Source of the DNA: a virus
Reading direction: 5' to 3' (one strand)
IMG/VR virus record: IMGVR_UViG_3300021142_000164
Location: 1 to 25,623 of that record
Length of the DNA: 25,623 bases
The notes under the pieces were generated by a model that was given only the letters and a program-made list of their open reading frames with translations, was not told the origin of the DNA and did not search any database. A program made the translations under genes and the position numbers. Shown here piece by piece: positions 17,664 to 25,623 of this stretch (its first letter is position 1; the number at the start of each line of letters is the position of its first letter).

Positions 17664-18545
17664 ATGTCAGAAAAATATTTTTCTAAATTTCCCATCATCA
17701 TTTATGCAGGGCAGAATGTTATTAACATTACTGAACGTGCTGCAGTACTTCAGAGTGTATATAATAATCCCAACTTGTATTATCAATATGATGTTAAGAA
17801 TAGTGAAAGACCAGACAACATTTCTGATAGATATTACGAAGATGAATATGCTTCGTGGGTATTATATCTCTGTAATAATATAGTAGATCCGTATTATCAA
17901 TGGTATATGGATCAGGACACTTTCAATGCTTATATTTCCAAGAAATATGGATCAGTCCAATTAGCACAAAGTAAGATCAAATACTACAGAAACAACTGGT
18001 ATATCAATCAGAATCCAATTTCCGTTGCAGTTTATAACAATCTTTCACCATCTCTCCAAACATACTATCAACCATTGTATGTCGACCAATATAAGTCATT
18101 AACACCACAATCTTATATCAGAGCGCAATCAGATCAGATTGTTACAACAAATCAAATTGTTTCTTATAACGTATTGAATGGTTCTACTTTTATTCAAGAT
18201 GAACCTGTAAATGTGGTATTTGATTCTAATAACAGTGGTCATGGTCAGGTTTGTTTTGCAAACTCATCTGTTTTAAATATTCAACATACATCTGGTATTG
18301 TAACCACTGGAACAATCGGCAGTCTAAGTTATATCTATGGCAAACAAAGTTTCACAAATACTGCATTTACTTCTGCCTCATCTTTGGTCACTACTATACC
18401 TTCTGATGAAGTTGTGTATTGGACTCCTGTATATTACTATGATTATGAAACTGAACTAAATGAAGCAAATAAATCAATACAAGTTCTCAATTCAACTTAT
18501 TTGAATTCCATTTCGGACCAATTATCAGCACTTCTTTCGAGTTAG
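17664..18545 (+). CDS. gp53: gp53-like baseplate wedge subunit
   Basis: A 293-residue protein whose N-terminus is characteristic: YFSKFPIIIYAGQNVINITER (about 5-25), then NPNLYYQYDVKNSERPDNIS (about 35-54), YYEDEYASWVLYLCNNIVDPY and W-Y-M. This is the F-P-x-I-x-Y...Y-x-Y-x-[VI]-x-x-x-E-R-x-D-x-[IV]-[AS]...Y-Y-x-D...W-[LV]-[LI] pattern of gp53 (LysM-like in T4), which joins wedges to the hub. A second half with SGHGQVCFANSSVLNIQHTS is a beta-rich extension. It starts 2 bp after the previous stop and is followed one base later by gp27. Confidence 0.88.
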   Translation: MSEKYFSKFPIIIYAGQNVINITERAAVLQSVYNNPNLYYQYDVKNSERPDNISDRYYEDEYASWVLYLCNNIVDPYYQWYMDQDTFNAYISKKYGSVQLAQSKIKYYRNNWYINQNPISVAVYNNLSPSLQTYYQPLYVDQYKSLTPQSYIRAQSDQIVTTNQIVSYNVLNGSTFIQDEPVNVVFDSNNSGHGQVCFANSSVLNIQHTSGIVTTGTIGSLSYIYGKQSFTNTAFTSASSLVTTIPSDEVVYWTPVYYYDYETELNEANKSIQVLNSTYLNSISDQLSALLSS

Positions 18546-18546
18546 C

Positions 18547-19782
18547 ATGGCAAATTATACACCTGGTGATCTTCAAGTATCAAAACTAATTGTGATGTCT
18601 GAAAGAGGCATCCTGGATCTTACAACATCATTTGTTGCAATGTCAATATATGAAAGTATTTTTACTCCAGGTATGGTTGCAGATATTGTAGTTCTAGATA
18701 CTCAGGATCAACTTGGAACCTTGAAAATCCAAGGTGATGAAATGGTTACCTTTACATGTGCAATACCAGGTGGAACTAAATCATCCTTTGTTTTTGCTCT
18801 ATATACACTTACGGATGTAAAAGCCGCTGGTGCTCAAAAGTCAAAGATGTATACTATTCAATGTGTTTCACAAGAAGCAATGTTTGCCAAAACACATTAT
18901 ATTCAAAAGAGTTATACAGATACATGTGCAAATATCGTGAAAGATATTCATACTAATTCCATCTTTTTAAACAGTCAAAAACCACTCACGGTCGAGGATA
19001 CTCTTGGGCCACAGACCATCACAGTTCCTCATAAGTCTCCATATCAAGCAATCAATCTTGTCAAGAAAAGAGCAGTATCTGCTAATACTCAATCATCTTC
19101 ATACGTATATTTTGAATCCAGAAATAATGGAAAACAGCAATTCAATTTTGTTACCGTTGAATCATTATTCAAAGGCAATGCTGTAAAGAAATTCCAACAA
19201 TCAGATGCTATCAATACAAATATTCTTGCTCAACAAGATAACAATATTTTAGCATATACTGTTCCAAAACAATTATCATCTATTGATCTAATTGATCTTG
19301 CAGGTCCAAGAAGAACTACTGTGTTTAATTTCACAACACAGCAATTCACATCAAATGTTGCACAAACATCGACAACAAAATTTAATACGGCAGGCATTTC
19401 ATCTGCCAAAAGTATATCTACTTCATTCATGAATACTTATTTTGATACACAAAATCCTCGATTTACACTATCACCTATGAGTTATTCTCAGGTTCCAGAT
19501 TCAAATATTCCTGGTTCTCTTGCTGATAAACAAGCATATATTGCACTTCTTCTTCAAAATGCTATTAAAATTAGAGTTCCAGGTGATATTGTTCTTACTG
19601 CTGGTTCAATGATAAATTGTTTAATACCAAATAAACAAGGTCTTACTGGGTCTGTGAAAATGGATCCGTTACTTTCAGGTAATTTTTTGATTACAAGAAT
19701 TCATCATCGTATCGGTCAGGTAATTGAAAAACCTAGATATACATGCATTATAGAAGGAATTAAGGGGACTTATAATTCATGA
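18547..19782 (+). CDS. gp27: gp27-like baseplate hub subunit
   Basis: A 411-residue hub protein (T4 gp27 is 391). In T4 a trimer forms the ring that holds gp5 and continues the tube. The N-terminal beta domains are suggested by TTSFVAMSIYESIFTPGMVA (about 26-45) and D...LGTLKIQGDEMVTFTC, followed by YTIQCVSQEAMFAKTHYIQK (about 98-117) and YTDTCANIVKDIH, then PHKSPYQAINLVKKRA and YVYFESRNNGKQQFNFVTVE (about 186-205). The late PGDIVLTAGSMINCLIP and LLSGNFLITRIHHRIG segments are typical of gpD/gp27-type hubs. Its stop overlaps the start of the gp5-like gene (ATGATG), consistent with partner proteins made in fixed ratio. Confidence 0.85.
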   Translation: MANYTPGDLQVSKLIVMSERGILDLTTSFVAMSIYESIFTPGMVADIVVLDTQDQLGTLKIQGDEMVTFTCAIPGGTKSSFVFALYTLTDVKAAGAQKSKMYTIQCVSQEAMFAKTHYIQKSYTDTCANIVKDIHTNSIFLNSQKPLTVEDTLGPQTITVPHKSPYQAINLVKKRAVSANTQSSSYVYFESRNNGKQQFNFVTVESLFKGNAVKKFQQSDAINTNILAQQDNNILAYTVPKQLSSIDLIDLAGPRRTTVFNFTTQQFTSNVAQTSTTKFNTAGISSAKSISTSFMNTYFDTQNPRFTLSPMSYSQVPDSNIPGSLADKQAYIALLLQNAIKIRVPGDIVLTAGSMINCLIPNKQGLTGSVKMDPLLSGNFLITRIHHRIGQVIEKPRYTCIIEGIKGTYNS

Positions 19783-21362
19783 TGTATAATATGGGAGAAA
19801 CACCATTTGCTTGGTTTATTGCAACAGTTGTAAATGTTCAGGATCCCCATCAATCTGGTCGTGTTCAAATTCGTGTATACGGAAGACATGACGATACAAC
19901 AAACATTCCTGATTCAGCATTACCTTGGGCACTTCCTCAACAATCCGTAACATCTGCTGCCGTAGGAAGAATGGGCACTGCTCCTGTTGGACTTATGAAA
20001 GGTTCTCAGGTCATTGGTTTCTGGCTTGATGCAGATTTTCAATATCCAATTATTACAGGTTCGATTGGAAAATCTGGTGATCTTGTTCAAGGTGAAACAT
20101 CTGGCGGCGCACCAACAATCGACACAACAGTAGGAAGTATTCCTCCCGGAGCACAAGGTCAAGCAGTCAATTATAGATCACAATTAAATTCATCTGCTGC
20201 TTCTGTTGCATCTTTGGATTCCACTGGTGTTCCTCCGTCAATTTCAAATACTCTTGGTTCTATTATTACCAAAGCAGTTGAAAAGGATATGAAGAATGCC
20301 AAAACACCAACTGTAGCATATGCAAATAAAAACAATACTTCTGACATTCTAACTATACTTAAAACTGTTGATCCAAATAATTTGAATGCTTCTATTTCAT
20401 GCCTTGGTTCGGCAATGTTTAATATTACAAATATTCTTAATTCTGCACTTGCAATGATTAAGAAAATTGCAGGTCAATTTGAAAGTATTGTAATTCGTTC
20501 TATACAGAATGCTATTTTAAGTCTTGCTCAAAAATATGGTGTCTTTAAAGTTCTTGGTCTAATCAATGCCGCGGCAGCAGGAATAGCAGAAGTCGGTCAA
20601 GCACTTAATGCTTTGGCAAATATAAAAATATGCGGTGTGAATTTAATCAACCAGCAGGCAATAGATCAGACAAATCTTGCTATTGCAAAAGTATTAGATG
20701 GTTTGAATTCACTTACAAGTTTTGCCGTTGGTGCTGTAAATACCGTAACAAATGCTGTTTCATCCGTAGTGTCAAGTGCTTTTGATACTATAGTCAATGA
20801 ACCTCTTGCAAGTGTTCAAACAGCAACATCTGCTATACCACCAGCAGTAATTGATTCCTCTAATGTTCCATCATCTTATGTTCAACAATTTTCAACTAAT
20901 GATCCTTATCCAGGCTTCATTGTGTGGAATGATCCTACTGGTGTTAATCCTCCAGTATATACAGAAAGAAATGGTGAACCAAATTATACATCTGCTGATC
21001 AAGCATCTTTCTTTTCAACACAAAATCATTTTACAAATCAAATTGAAACATCAATAATTTCAGGAAATCTTTCATCATCATTTCTTACTAATATATTTTC
21101 ATCATCTATTTCACATGCCGCAGGATCTATTATCTCAAATAATCTAGGTAAAGGTTTTGCTATTGTAGGTGCTGCTGTTCTTGCATCTCAGTTTCTTCCT
21201 AAAATTAGTGATAATATCAATTCAAATTTTCTTCCTAAGCTTAAGCAAAGTGTAGTATTAAATACTGGAAATATTTCCTCTGCTGTTGATGGATTTGCAA
21301 GTAAACAACTAATGCTTTCTAGACAAATGCAAAATATGAGAATAGGTGTAGGTGTAAGTTAA
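19779..21362 (+). CDS. gp5: gp5-like hub protein, OB-fold, without lysozyme domain
   Basis: The N-terminus FAWFIATVVNVQDPHQSGRV followed by QIRVYGRHDD, LPWALPQQSVTSA (about 47-59) and LMKGSQVIGFWLDADFQYPI (about 71-90) is the OB-fold of gp5/VgrG hubs. The usual T4 lysozyme segment after the OB-fold is missing; instead there is a long Ala/Asn-rich helical and hydrophobic region (about 190-330, with ILNSALAMIKKIAGQ, VLGLINAAAAGIAEVGQAL). A low-complexity Ser/Thr region follows. The beta-helix spike is a separate gene, 21362-22132. In T4, gp5 is cleaved into gp5* and gp5C; here the two parts are already separate genes. It overlaps gp27 upstream by 4 bp. Confidence 0.85.
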   Translation: MMYNMGETPFAWFIATVVNVQDPHQSGRVQIRVYGRHDDTTNIPDSALPWALPQQSVTSAAVGRMGTAPVGLMKGSQVIGFWLDADFQYPIITGSIGKSGDLVQGETSGGAPTIDTTVGSIPPGAQGQAVNYRSQLNSSAASVASLDSTGVPPSISNTLGSIITKAVEKDMKNAKTPTVAYANKNNTSDILTILKTVDPNNLNASISCLGSAMFNITNILNSALAMIKKIAGQFESIVIRSIQNAILSLAQKYGVFKVLGLINAAAAGIAEVGQALNALANIKICGVNLINQQAIDQTNLAIAKVLDGLNSLTSFAVGAVNTVTNAVSSVVSSAFDTIVNEPLASVQTATSAIPPAVIDSSNVPSSYVQQFSTNDPYPGFIVWNDPTGVNPPVYTERNGEPNYTSADQASFFSTQNHFTNQIETSIISGNLSSSFLTNIFSSSISHAAGSIISNNLGKGFAIVGAAVLASQFLPKISDNINSNFLPKLKQSVVLNTGNISSAVDGFASKQLMLSRQMQNMRIGVGVS

Positions 21363-22132
21363 TGACAGATTTATCAGATAATTTCAATGCAAAACATCCG
21401 GATTCCATTTTTGCAACGACATATCCCTACAATCAAGCAACAATTACCAGAAGCGGTCATGAATTCCATATCAATGATGCAGATAACAATCAATCGTTAA
21501 AAGTTGCACATACGGCAGGAACATATGTTGAAATCGACAAATTTGGTAACTGGACCAAGACTGTTGTAGGAAAAGCATACGACTATTATAAGGATGGAAT
21601 TTCCGAAACAGTTGATGGTCATAAAGATGTGAAGGTTGCTGGTGTTCTAAACACAAACGTCGATGGTTCAATGAATGAACAGGTAAACGGAAATAAGTAT
21701 GTAGGTATCTCAGGGAATCTTCAGACTGGTATCGGCGGTCACAACTATGTTCATACAGAACTAGATATGCATGAAACGATTGGTGGTGATTACTCTACTA
21801 GTACTGAAGGCTCTAAATATGAGAATATAATACAGAATTCTGTTACTAATATCAATGGCGTAAAGGCTGATATTCTTAAATCTGATTGGTTTGTTACTTC
21901 ATCTGGTTCTGTTGAATTGAATATGACAGGTTCTTTTCATATCAAATGTAAAAATTTTGTTATTGATGCAGAATCTATTACATTCAATACACCAAATGGT
22001 CCATTTACTATCAATTCAAATTCCATTGCACTTAATACTCCAAATGGTCCTTTTACTCTTGTGTGTTCAACTGGAAATACTACTTCTTCCGGTGTATACA
22101 GTATTACAGGTTCACCTTTCAATCATAATTAA
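21362..22132 (+). CDS. gp5 C-terminal-type beta-helix spike protein
   Basis: A 256-residue protein of the trimeric beta-helix kind. It starts with ATTYPYNQATITRSGHEFHI (about 18-37), then repeating short strands with Gly/Asp/Asn turns: SETVDGHKDVKVAG, NTNVDGSMNEQVNGNKYVGI, TGIGGHNYV. These resemble the V-x-G-x-x-x-x-x octads of T4 gp5C and VgrG spikes. The C-terminus has two near-identical turns, FNTPNGPFTI and LNTPNGPFTL. It starts on the last base of the gp5-like stop (TAATG), so the pair is coupled. It would form the membrane-piercing needle below the gp27-gp5 hub. Confidence 0.85.
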   Translation: MTDLSDNFNAKHPDSIFATTYPYNQATITRSGHEFHINDADNNQSLKVAHTAGTYVEIDKFGNWTKTVVGKAYDYYKDGISETVDGHKDVKVAGVLNTNVDGSMNEQVNGNKYVGISGNLQTGIGGHNYVHTELDMHETIGGDYSTSTEGSKYENIIQNSVTNINGVKADILKSDWFVTSSGSVELNMTGSFHIKCKNFVIDAESITFNTPNGPFTINSNSIALNTPNGPFTLVCSTGNTTSSGVYSITGSPFNHN

Positions 22133-22156
22133 ACCACTCATATTCGGATAAAGAAA

Positions 22157-22582
22157 ATGTCAGGTTCAAGATCAGATTATGCAACACAATTAAAGAAAAC
22201 TCCTGTAGTTTATTCAGATTTTCTTGATGATTTCACACCTCATCCTGCAACGGGTGATATTGGTAGAATAACAAATAGTCAATCAATTAAACAGTCTATT
22301 CAAAATCTTATTTTTACTAATTACGGTGAAAGACTATTTCAACCTACTATTGGTTCGAACGTGAATAGAATTCTTTTTGAACCAAATGATATTATAGCTC
22401 AACAGGATCTCCAATTTCATATCACAAATACACTTACACAGAATGAACCAAGAATTATTCTTCTTGGTGTTACTGTTACGCCAGATGTTCAAAATGACTA
22501 TGTATATGTAAATATTGTTTTTTCAATAATAAATAGTGTGGAAGTTCAATCTGTTTCAGTATATCTTCAGAGAGTTCGATAA
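22157..22582 (+). CDS. gp25: gp25-like baseplate wedge protein
   Basis: A 141-residue protein of the gp25/gpW (GPW_gp25) family: DIGRITNSQSIKQSIQNLIF (about 34-53), then TNYGERLFQPTIGSNVNRIL (54-73) with the family-defining T-x-x-G-E-R-x-x-x-P-x-x-G, and ITNTLTQNEPRIIL. gp25 anchors the sheath initiation at the wedge core with gp6 and gp53. The size is close to T4 gp25 (132). AAAGAAA lies before the ATG. It sits between the spike gene and gp6, as in other baseplate operons. Confidence 0.93.
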   Translation: MSGSRSDYATQLKKTPVVYSDFLDDFTPHPATGDIGRITNSQSIKQSIQNLIFTNYGERLFQPTIGSNVNRILFEPNDIIAQQDLQFHITNTLTQNEPRIILLGVTVTPDVQNDYVYVNIVFSIINSVEVQSVSVYLQRVR

Positions 22583-22588
22583 CAAATC

Positions 22589-24409
22589 ATGGCATCAAAT
22601 ACATCAATCACTTTAGCTACACTTGATTTCGACACTCTCAAGTCGAACTTAGTTTCATTTTTACAGAGTCAACCACAGTTTGCAGATTATAATTTCTCCG
22701 GTTCAAATCTATCTGTGCTGTTGGATGTTCTTTCATATAATACATATCTAAATGCATTCTATTTAAATATGGCAATTTCTGAATCATTCCTTGATTCTGC
22801 ACAATTATTAAGTTCGGTCATTTCAAAAGCAAAAGAACTCAATTACGTTCCAAGATCATATCGTTCATCACAGGCTTTTTTGACTTGTGTATTTCCTCAG
22901 AGCAATCTTTCTGTATTAAAACTTCCTCGGGGAACACGCTTTGCTGGTAAAAATCAGAATGGAACATTTCAGTATGTTACAGAAGAAGCATTAGTGCAAT
23001 ATCCTGCAGGTGGTGTTTTCACATTTGCCAATCTTCAGGTGTTTGAAGGTAAGTATGTTACAGATGCTTATGTTGTGGATTCTACCATTCAGAATCAACA
23101 GTTTATCTTAAGCAATCAAAATGTTGATACAAATAGCATCACTGTAAATGTCGTTGCAAATTCAGGTTCAAGCAATGTTCTTTATACACCTGCTTCAAGT
23201 CTCTTTGGTGTAAGTAATACATCTCCTGTATATTTCCTTCAAGCCACTGCAAATGGTTATTATCAACTACAATTCGGTGATGGTGTATTTGGTTTAGCAC
23301 CAACCAATGGTTCTACTATTATTGCAAATTACGTCATCACATCTGGTACTGATGGGAATGAAGCTTCAAACTTTACATTAGTTGATAATATAGGTGTTAT
23401 CAATGGTTACGGTGGAGCAATCATTCCTACTATTAGTGCAAATAATTCATTTGGTGGTGCTAATTCCGAAACAATCGAGTCAATCCGATTTAATGCCCCA
23501 AGAAGTTTTCAGACACAGGAACGTGCAGTCACTGTAAATGATTTTCAACAACTAGTTCTTGCCAATTTCCCTGATGTTCGTGCATGTTATGCATATGGCG
23601 GTGAAACAACAAACACTGTAAGTTTTGGAACTGTATTTGTTTCTGCCATTTCAAATGCAGGTTATAATCTATCAAATGGTGAAAAGAATGATATTGAAGC
23701 ATTCCTTCTTGATAGAGTAACTCTTGGCATTACACCTAAGATGATTGATCCTGAATACATCTATCTAGATTTGAATGTAAATGTAGAATATGATCCTAAT
23801 CAGACTTCATATACTTCTGTTGATATTCAGAATCTTACATCGAATACTATTGTTGCTTATAATTCTTCTTCCTTAGAAGACTTCAATACAGAGTTTAAAT
23901 ATTCTCAACTTACACAAGCAATCAATAATGAGGATCCATGCATTTCATCATGTGAAATGTCTGTAGTGATGAAACAGTCTGTATCACCATCCTTAAATAC
24001 TTCTCAGACTCTTTCTGTTTCATTCCAGAATCCACTTAAGCCTGGCTCTATTCTTTCATCACAATTTACCTCAAATGGTCAGATATATTCATTTACTGAT
24101 TACAATCCTAATAATAATACATTCCAATTTGAACAGTCAACCTCTGGACTTTCAATCATAAATACTTCAAATAAACTCTACCTTCAGAATATTACTGTTG
24201 CAAATCAACAATCATATGCAGCTATAGGAACAGTTAATTATGAAAATGGTCAAATCAGCATTGGTAATATTACTATTAATGATTTTATGGGTGGAGCTGG
24301 TGTCGTATTTTATGCCTCACCAGTAAATGAAAATATTTTTGTGACAGGGAATACTATCCTAGAGATTGATATTGAAACAGGCCTTACCATTAGCACATCG
24401 ACTGTATAA
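22589..24409 (+). CDS. gp6: gp6-like baseplate wedge protein (Baseplate_J)
   Basis: A 606-residue wedge protein (T4 gp6 is 660). The N-terminus FDTLKSNLVSFLQSQPQFAD followed by YNFSGSNLSVLLDVLSYNTY (about 33-52), NAFYLNMAISESFLDSAQL, and SVISKAKELNYVPRSYRSS (about 77-95) is diagnostic. The Baseplate_J core includes YYQLQFGDGVFGLAPTNGS, EASNFTLVD and SIRFNAPRSFQTQERAVTVN (about 301-320), with later YLDLNVNVEYDP. gp6 forms the inner iris of the baseplate with gp25 and gp53. The start is 6 bp after the gp25 stop. The C-terminal 120 residues are a beta-rich extension. Confidence 0.93.
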   Translation: MASNTSITLATLDFDTLKSNLVSFLQSQPQFADYNFSGSNLSVLLDVLSYNTYLNAFYLNMAISESFLDSAQLLSSVISKAKELNYVPRSYRSSQAFLTCVFPQSNLSVLKLPRGTRFAGKNQNGTFQYVTEEALVQYPAGGVFTFANLQVFEGKYVTDAYVVDSTIQNQQFILSNQNVDTNSITVNVVANSGSSNVLYTPASSLFGVSNTSPVYFLQATANGYYQLQFGDGVFGLAPTNGSTIIANYVITSGTDGNEASNFTLVDNIGVINGYGGAIIPTISANNSFGGANSETIESIRFNAPRSFQTQERAVTVNDFQQLVLANFPDVRACYAYGGETTNTVSFGTVFVSAISNAGYNLSNGEKNDIEAFLLDRVTLGITPKMIDPEYIYLDLNVNVEYDPNQTSYTSVDIQNLTSNTIVAYNSSSLEDFNTEFKYSQLTQAINNEDPCISSCEMSVVMKQSVSPSLNTSQTLSVSFQNPLKPGSILSSQFTSNGQIYSFTDYNPNNNTFQFEQSTSGLSIINTSNKLYLQNITVANQQSYAAIGTVNYENGQISIGNITINDFMGGAGVVFYASPVNENIFVTGNTILEIDIETGLTISTSTV

Positions 24410-24411
24410 TA

Positions 24412-25623
24412 ATGCTTGATAATAAATTTATTTCACCATTAATTCCTGCACAATTCCCTAGTTTTTATAGGGATCAGAATAATGGTCAAGCATTATTCAT
24501 TGCCTTTGTGAAGGCATATTATGAATGGCTTGAACAACCATCAAACATTGGTTATCAATCAAGATCACTTTATGATTTGACAGACATTGACAATACAGAA
24601 CAAGCATTCATTAGTCACTTTAAGAATACATATTTAACCTCTATCCCAGAAACTATTATATCAAGCCCTCAGTTACTTGTCAAACATATTCTTGATCTAT
24701 ATCGGTCAAAAGGTTCAAGAAGATCGTATGAACTTCTGTTTCGACTTTTATTTGATGAGGATATTGATGTTTATATTCCAAATAATTACTTATTAAAACC
24801 ATCTGATGGTATTTGGCAAGTTCCAAAATATATTGAAGTCAATAACAATCCATATCTTCCCAAATTAATTGGAAATAGAATATATTCATCTTCTGGGTCT
24901 GCATTTGCAACCTGTGAAAACTATTATCAAAAAATTGAAAACAATAAGGTTGTGAACGTCCTGTATCTTTCCTCTCTTGAAGGAAGATTCAAATATGGCG
25001 AGCAGATCCTTTGTGAAGCTGTTCCAGAAATAACACTTAAAAATGCACCTGTCATTACAGGTTCACTTACGACCATTTCGATTGTAGAAGGTGGTTATAA
25101 TTTTAAAGTAGGCGATGAATTAAATGTTTTGGGTTCGGGCTCAGGTGCACGTGCAACTGTTGCTTCGACATATGATTTAAATGGTGAAGTAGTATTCACA
25201 CTTGTGAATGGTGGTCAGGGTATTAGTTTAAATGCAAATGTTGTTGTTTCAGGTGGATCAGGCGCTGGTGCTACATTTAAGATTGGTGCTATTCAAGATG
25301 CTATAACATGGGTTGTGAATATAGACCAAGTCAATAACTTTTCATCGACTGTTCTCTCAAATTATACAACGATTGATGCCAATACAACATCTGTAAATGC
25401 TGCGGCAAATACCATTCTTGTTGGTTCTGCAAATACACTTTATCCTGTAGGCACATATGTTTATTATTCAGTCCCTGCAGGGAATACGGCAATACCTTCC
25501 CTCACTGCAAATAGTTATTATTATGTTACTTTTGCAAATTCATCTGCTCTTGCACTTTCATCTTCTCTAGGTGGCGCTAATATTGCACTTACACCTTCTG
25601 GTACTTCTCATGAAATACATTCA
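24412..25623 (+). CDS. Large baseplate wedge protein at the gp7 position, partial
   Basis: Open from ATG 24412, two bases after the gp6 stop, to the window edge (404 codons). It starts MLDNKFISPLIPAQFPSFYR, then FIAFVKAYYEWLEQP (about 31-45), SLYDLTDIDNTEQAFISHFK (about 54-73), LLVKHILDLYRSKGSRRSYE (about 91-110) and LLFRLLFDEDIDVY. This pattern is, from memory, shared by the large protein following gp6 in marine T4-like phages, usually called gp7-like or a structural protein. A beta-rich region with EGGYNFKVGDEL and Gly-rich turns (GGSGAGATF) follows. Whether it is a true gp7 homologue or a functional replacement cannot be judged from this fragment. Confidence 0.8.
   Translation, partial: MLDNKFISPLIPAQFPSFYRDQNNGQALFIAFVKAYYEWLEQPSNIGYQSRSLYDLTDIDNTEQAFISHFKNTYLTSIPETIISSPQLLVKHILDLYRSKGSRRSYELLFRLLFDEDIDVYIPNNYLLKPSDGIWQVPKYIEVNNNPYLPKLIGNRIYSSSGSAFATCENYYQKIENNKVVNVLYLSSLEGRFKYGEQILCEAVPEITLKNAPVITGSLTTISIVEGGYNFKVGDELNVLGSGSGARATVASTYDLNGEVVFTLVNGGQGISLNANVVVSGGSGAGATFKIGAIQDAITWVVNIDQVNNFSSTVLSNYTTIDANTTSVNAAANTILVGSANTLYPVGTYVYYSVPAGNTAIPSLTANSYYYVTFANSSALALSSSLGGANIALTPSGTSHEIHS

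Noticed and set aside
19779-21362. Lysozyme domain in the gp5-like protein
   Set aside because: No T4-lysozyme-type catalytic E/D/T pattern was seen between the OB-fold and the C-terminus.

Overview
The window is part of a tailed-phage genome with a T4-like (myovirus) core. The support is a run of recognisable T4 homologues: gp59 helicase loader, gp33 late-transcription co-activator, gp32 ssDNA-binding protein, gp26, gp4 head completion, a gp48/gp54-like tube-end protein, gp53, gp27, gp5, gp25, gp6 and a large gp7-position wedge protein cut by the right edge. Two perfect T4-type late promoter boxes (TATAAATA) also fit. The host is probably an alphaproteobacterium. The phage carries a tmRNA gene in the circularly permuted, two-piece arrangement typical of that class, with a tag beginning ANDN. 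Most of the window is AT-rich, but about 4300-6110 is clearly more GC-rich and looks acquired.

Layout. 1-355 (minus): two overlapping small ORFs made of x-Q-V-x tetrapeptide repeats, one running off the left edge. 405-4248 (minus): a small conserved protein with its own promoter and terminator, gp59 and gp33 (overlapping by 4 nt), a 379-residue unknown, a 77-residue unknown, a DUF932 protein and a 50-residue protein. 4307-5203: a divergent regulatory region with near-identical promoters (TTGACT-17-TAAGAT) and at least eight copies of a 12-bp motif TAAC..ATTGAT in both orientations. 5008-6304 (plus): a tiny membrane protein, an AAA ATPase and a 65-residue protein. 6390-8428 (plus): chains of tiny repeat ORFs that end in D-L-R/K-W and restart through ATGGTGA-type overlaps, interrupted by a DUF6745-like gene. 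8436-8804: promoter, permuted tmRNA and leader of gp32. 8805-9716: gp32, then a strong bidirectional terminator.

9757-16579 (minus) and 16624-25623 (plus) are two divergent late operons for tail and baseplate, fired from back-to-back late promoters at 16587-16612. The minus operon reads head completion gp4, an unknown, a tail-tube-like protein, gp26, a start-less chaperone-like frame that appears to be reached by -1 frameshifting, and two large tape-measure-like proteins, the first with a lytic transglycosylase domain. The plus operon encodes the tube-end protein, wedge gp53, hub gp27, the gp5 OB-fold part, a separate gp5-type beta-helix spike, gp25, gp6 and the gp7-position protein.

The most unusual features are the ATGGTGA-linked family of repeat micro-ORFs flanking a DUF6745 gene that itself lacks such repeats, the phage-borne permuted tmRNA, the likely gp26 frameshift, and the repeat-rich divergent control region at 4544-5007.
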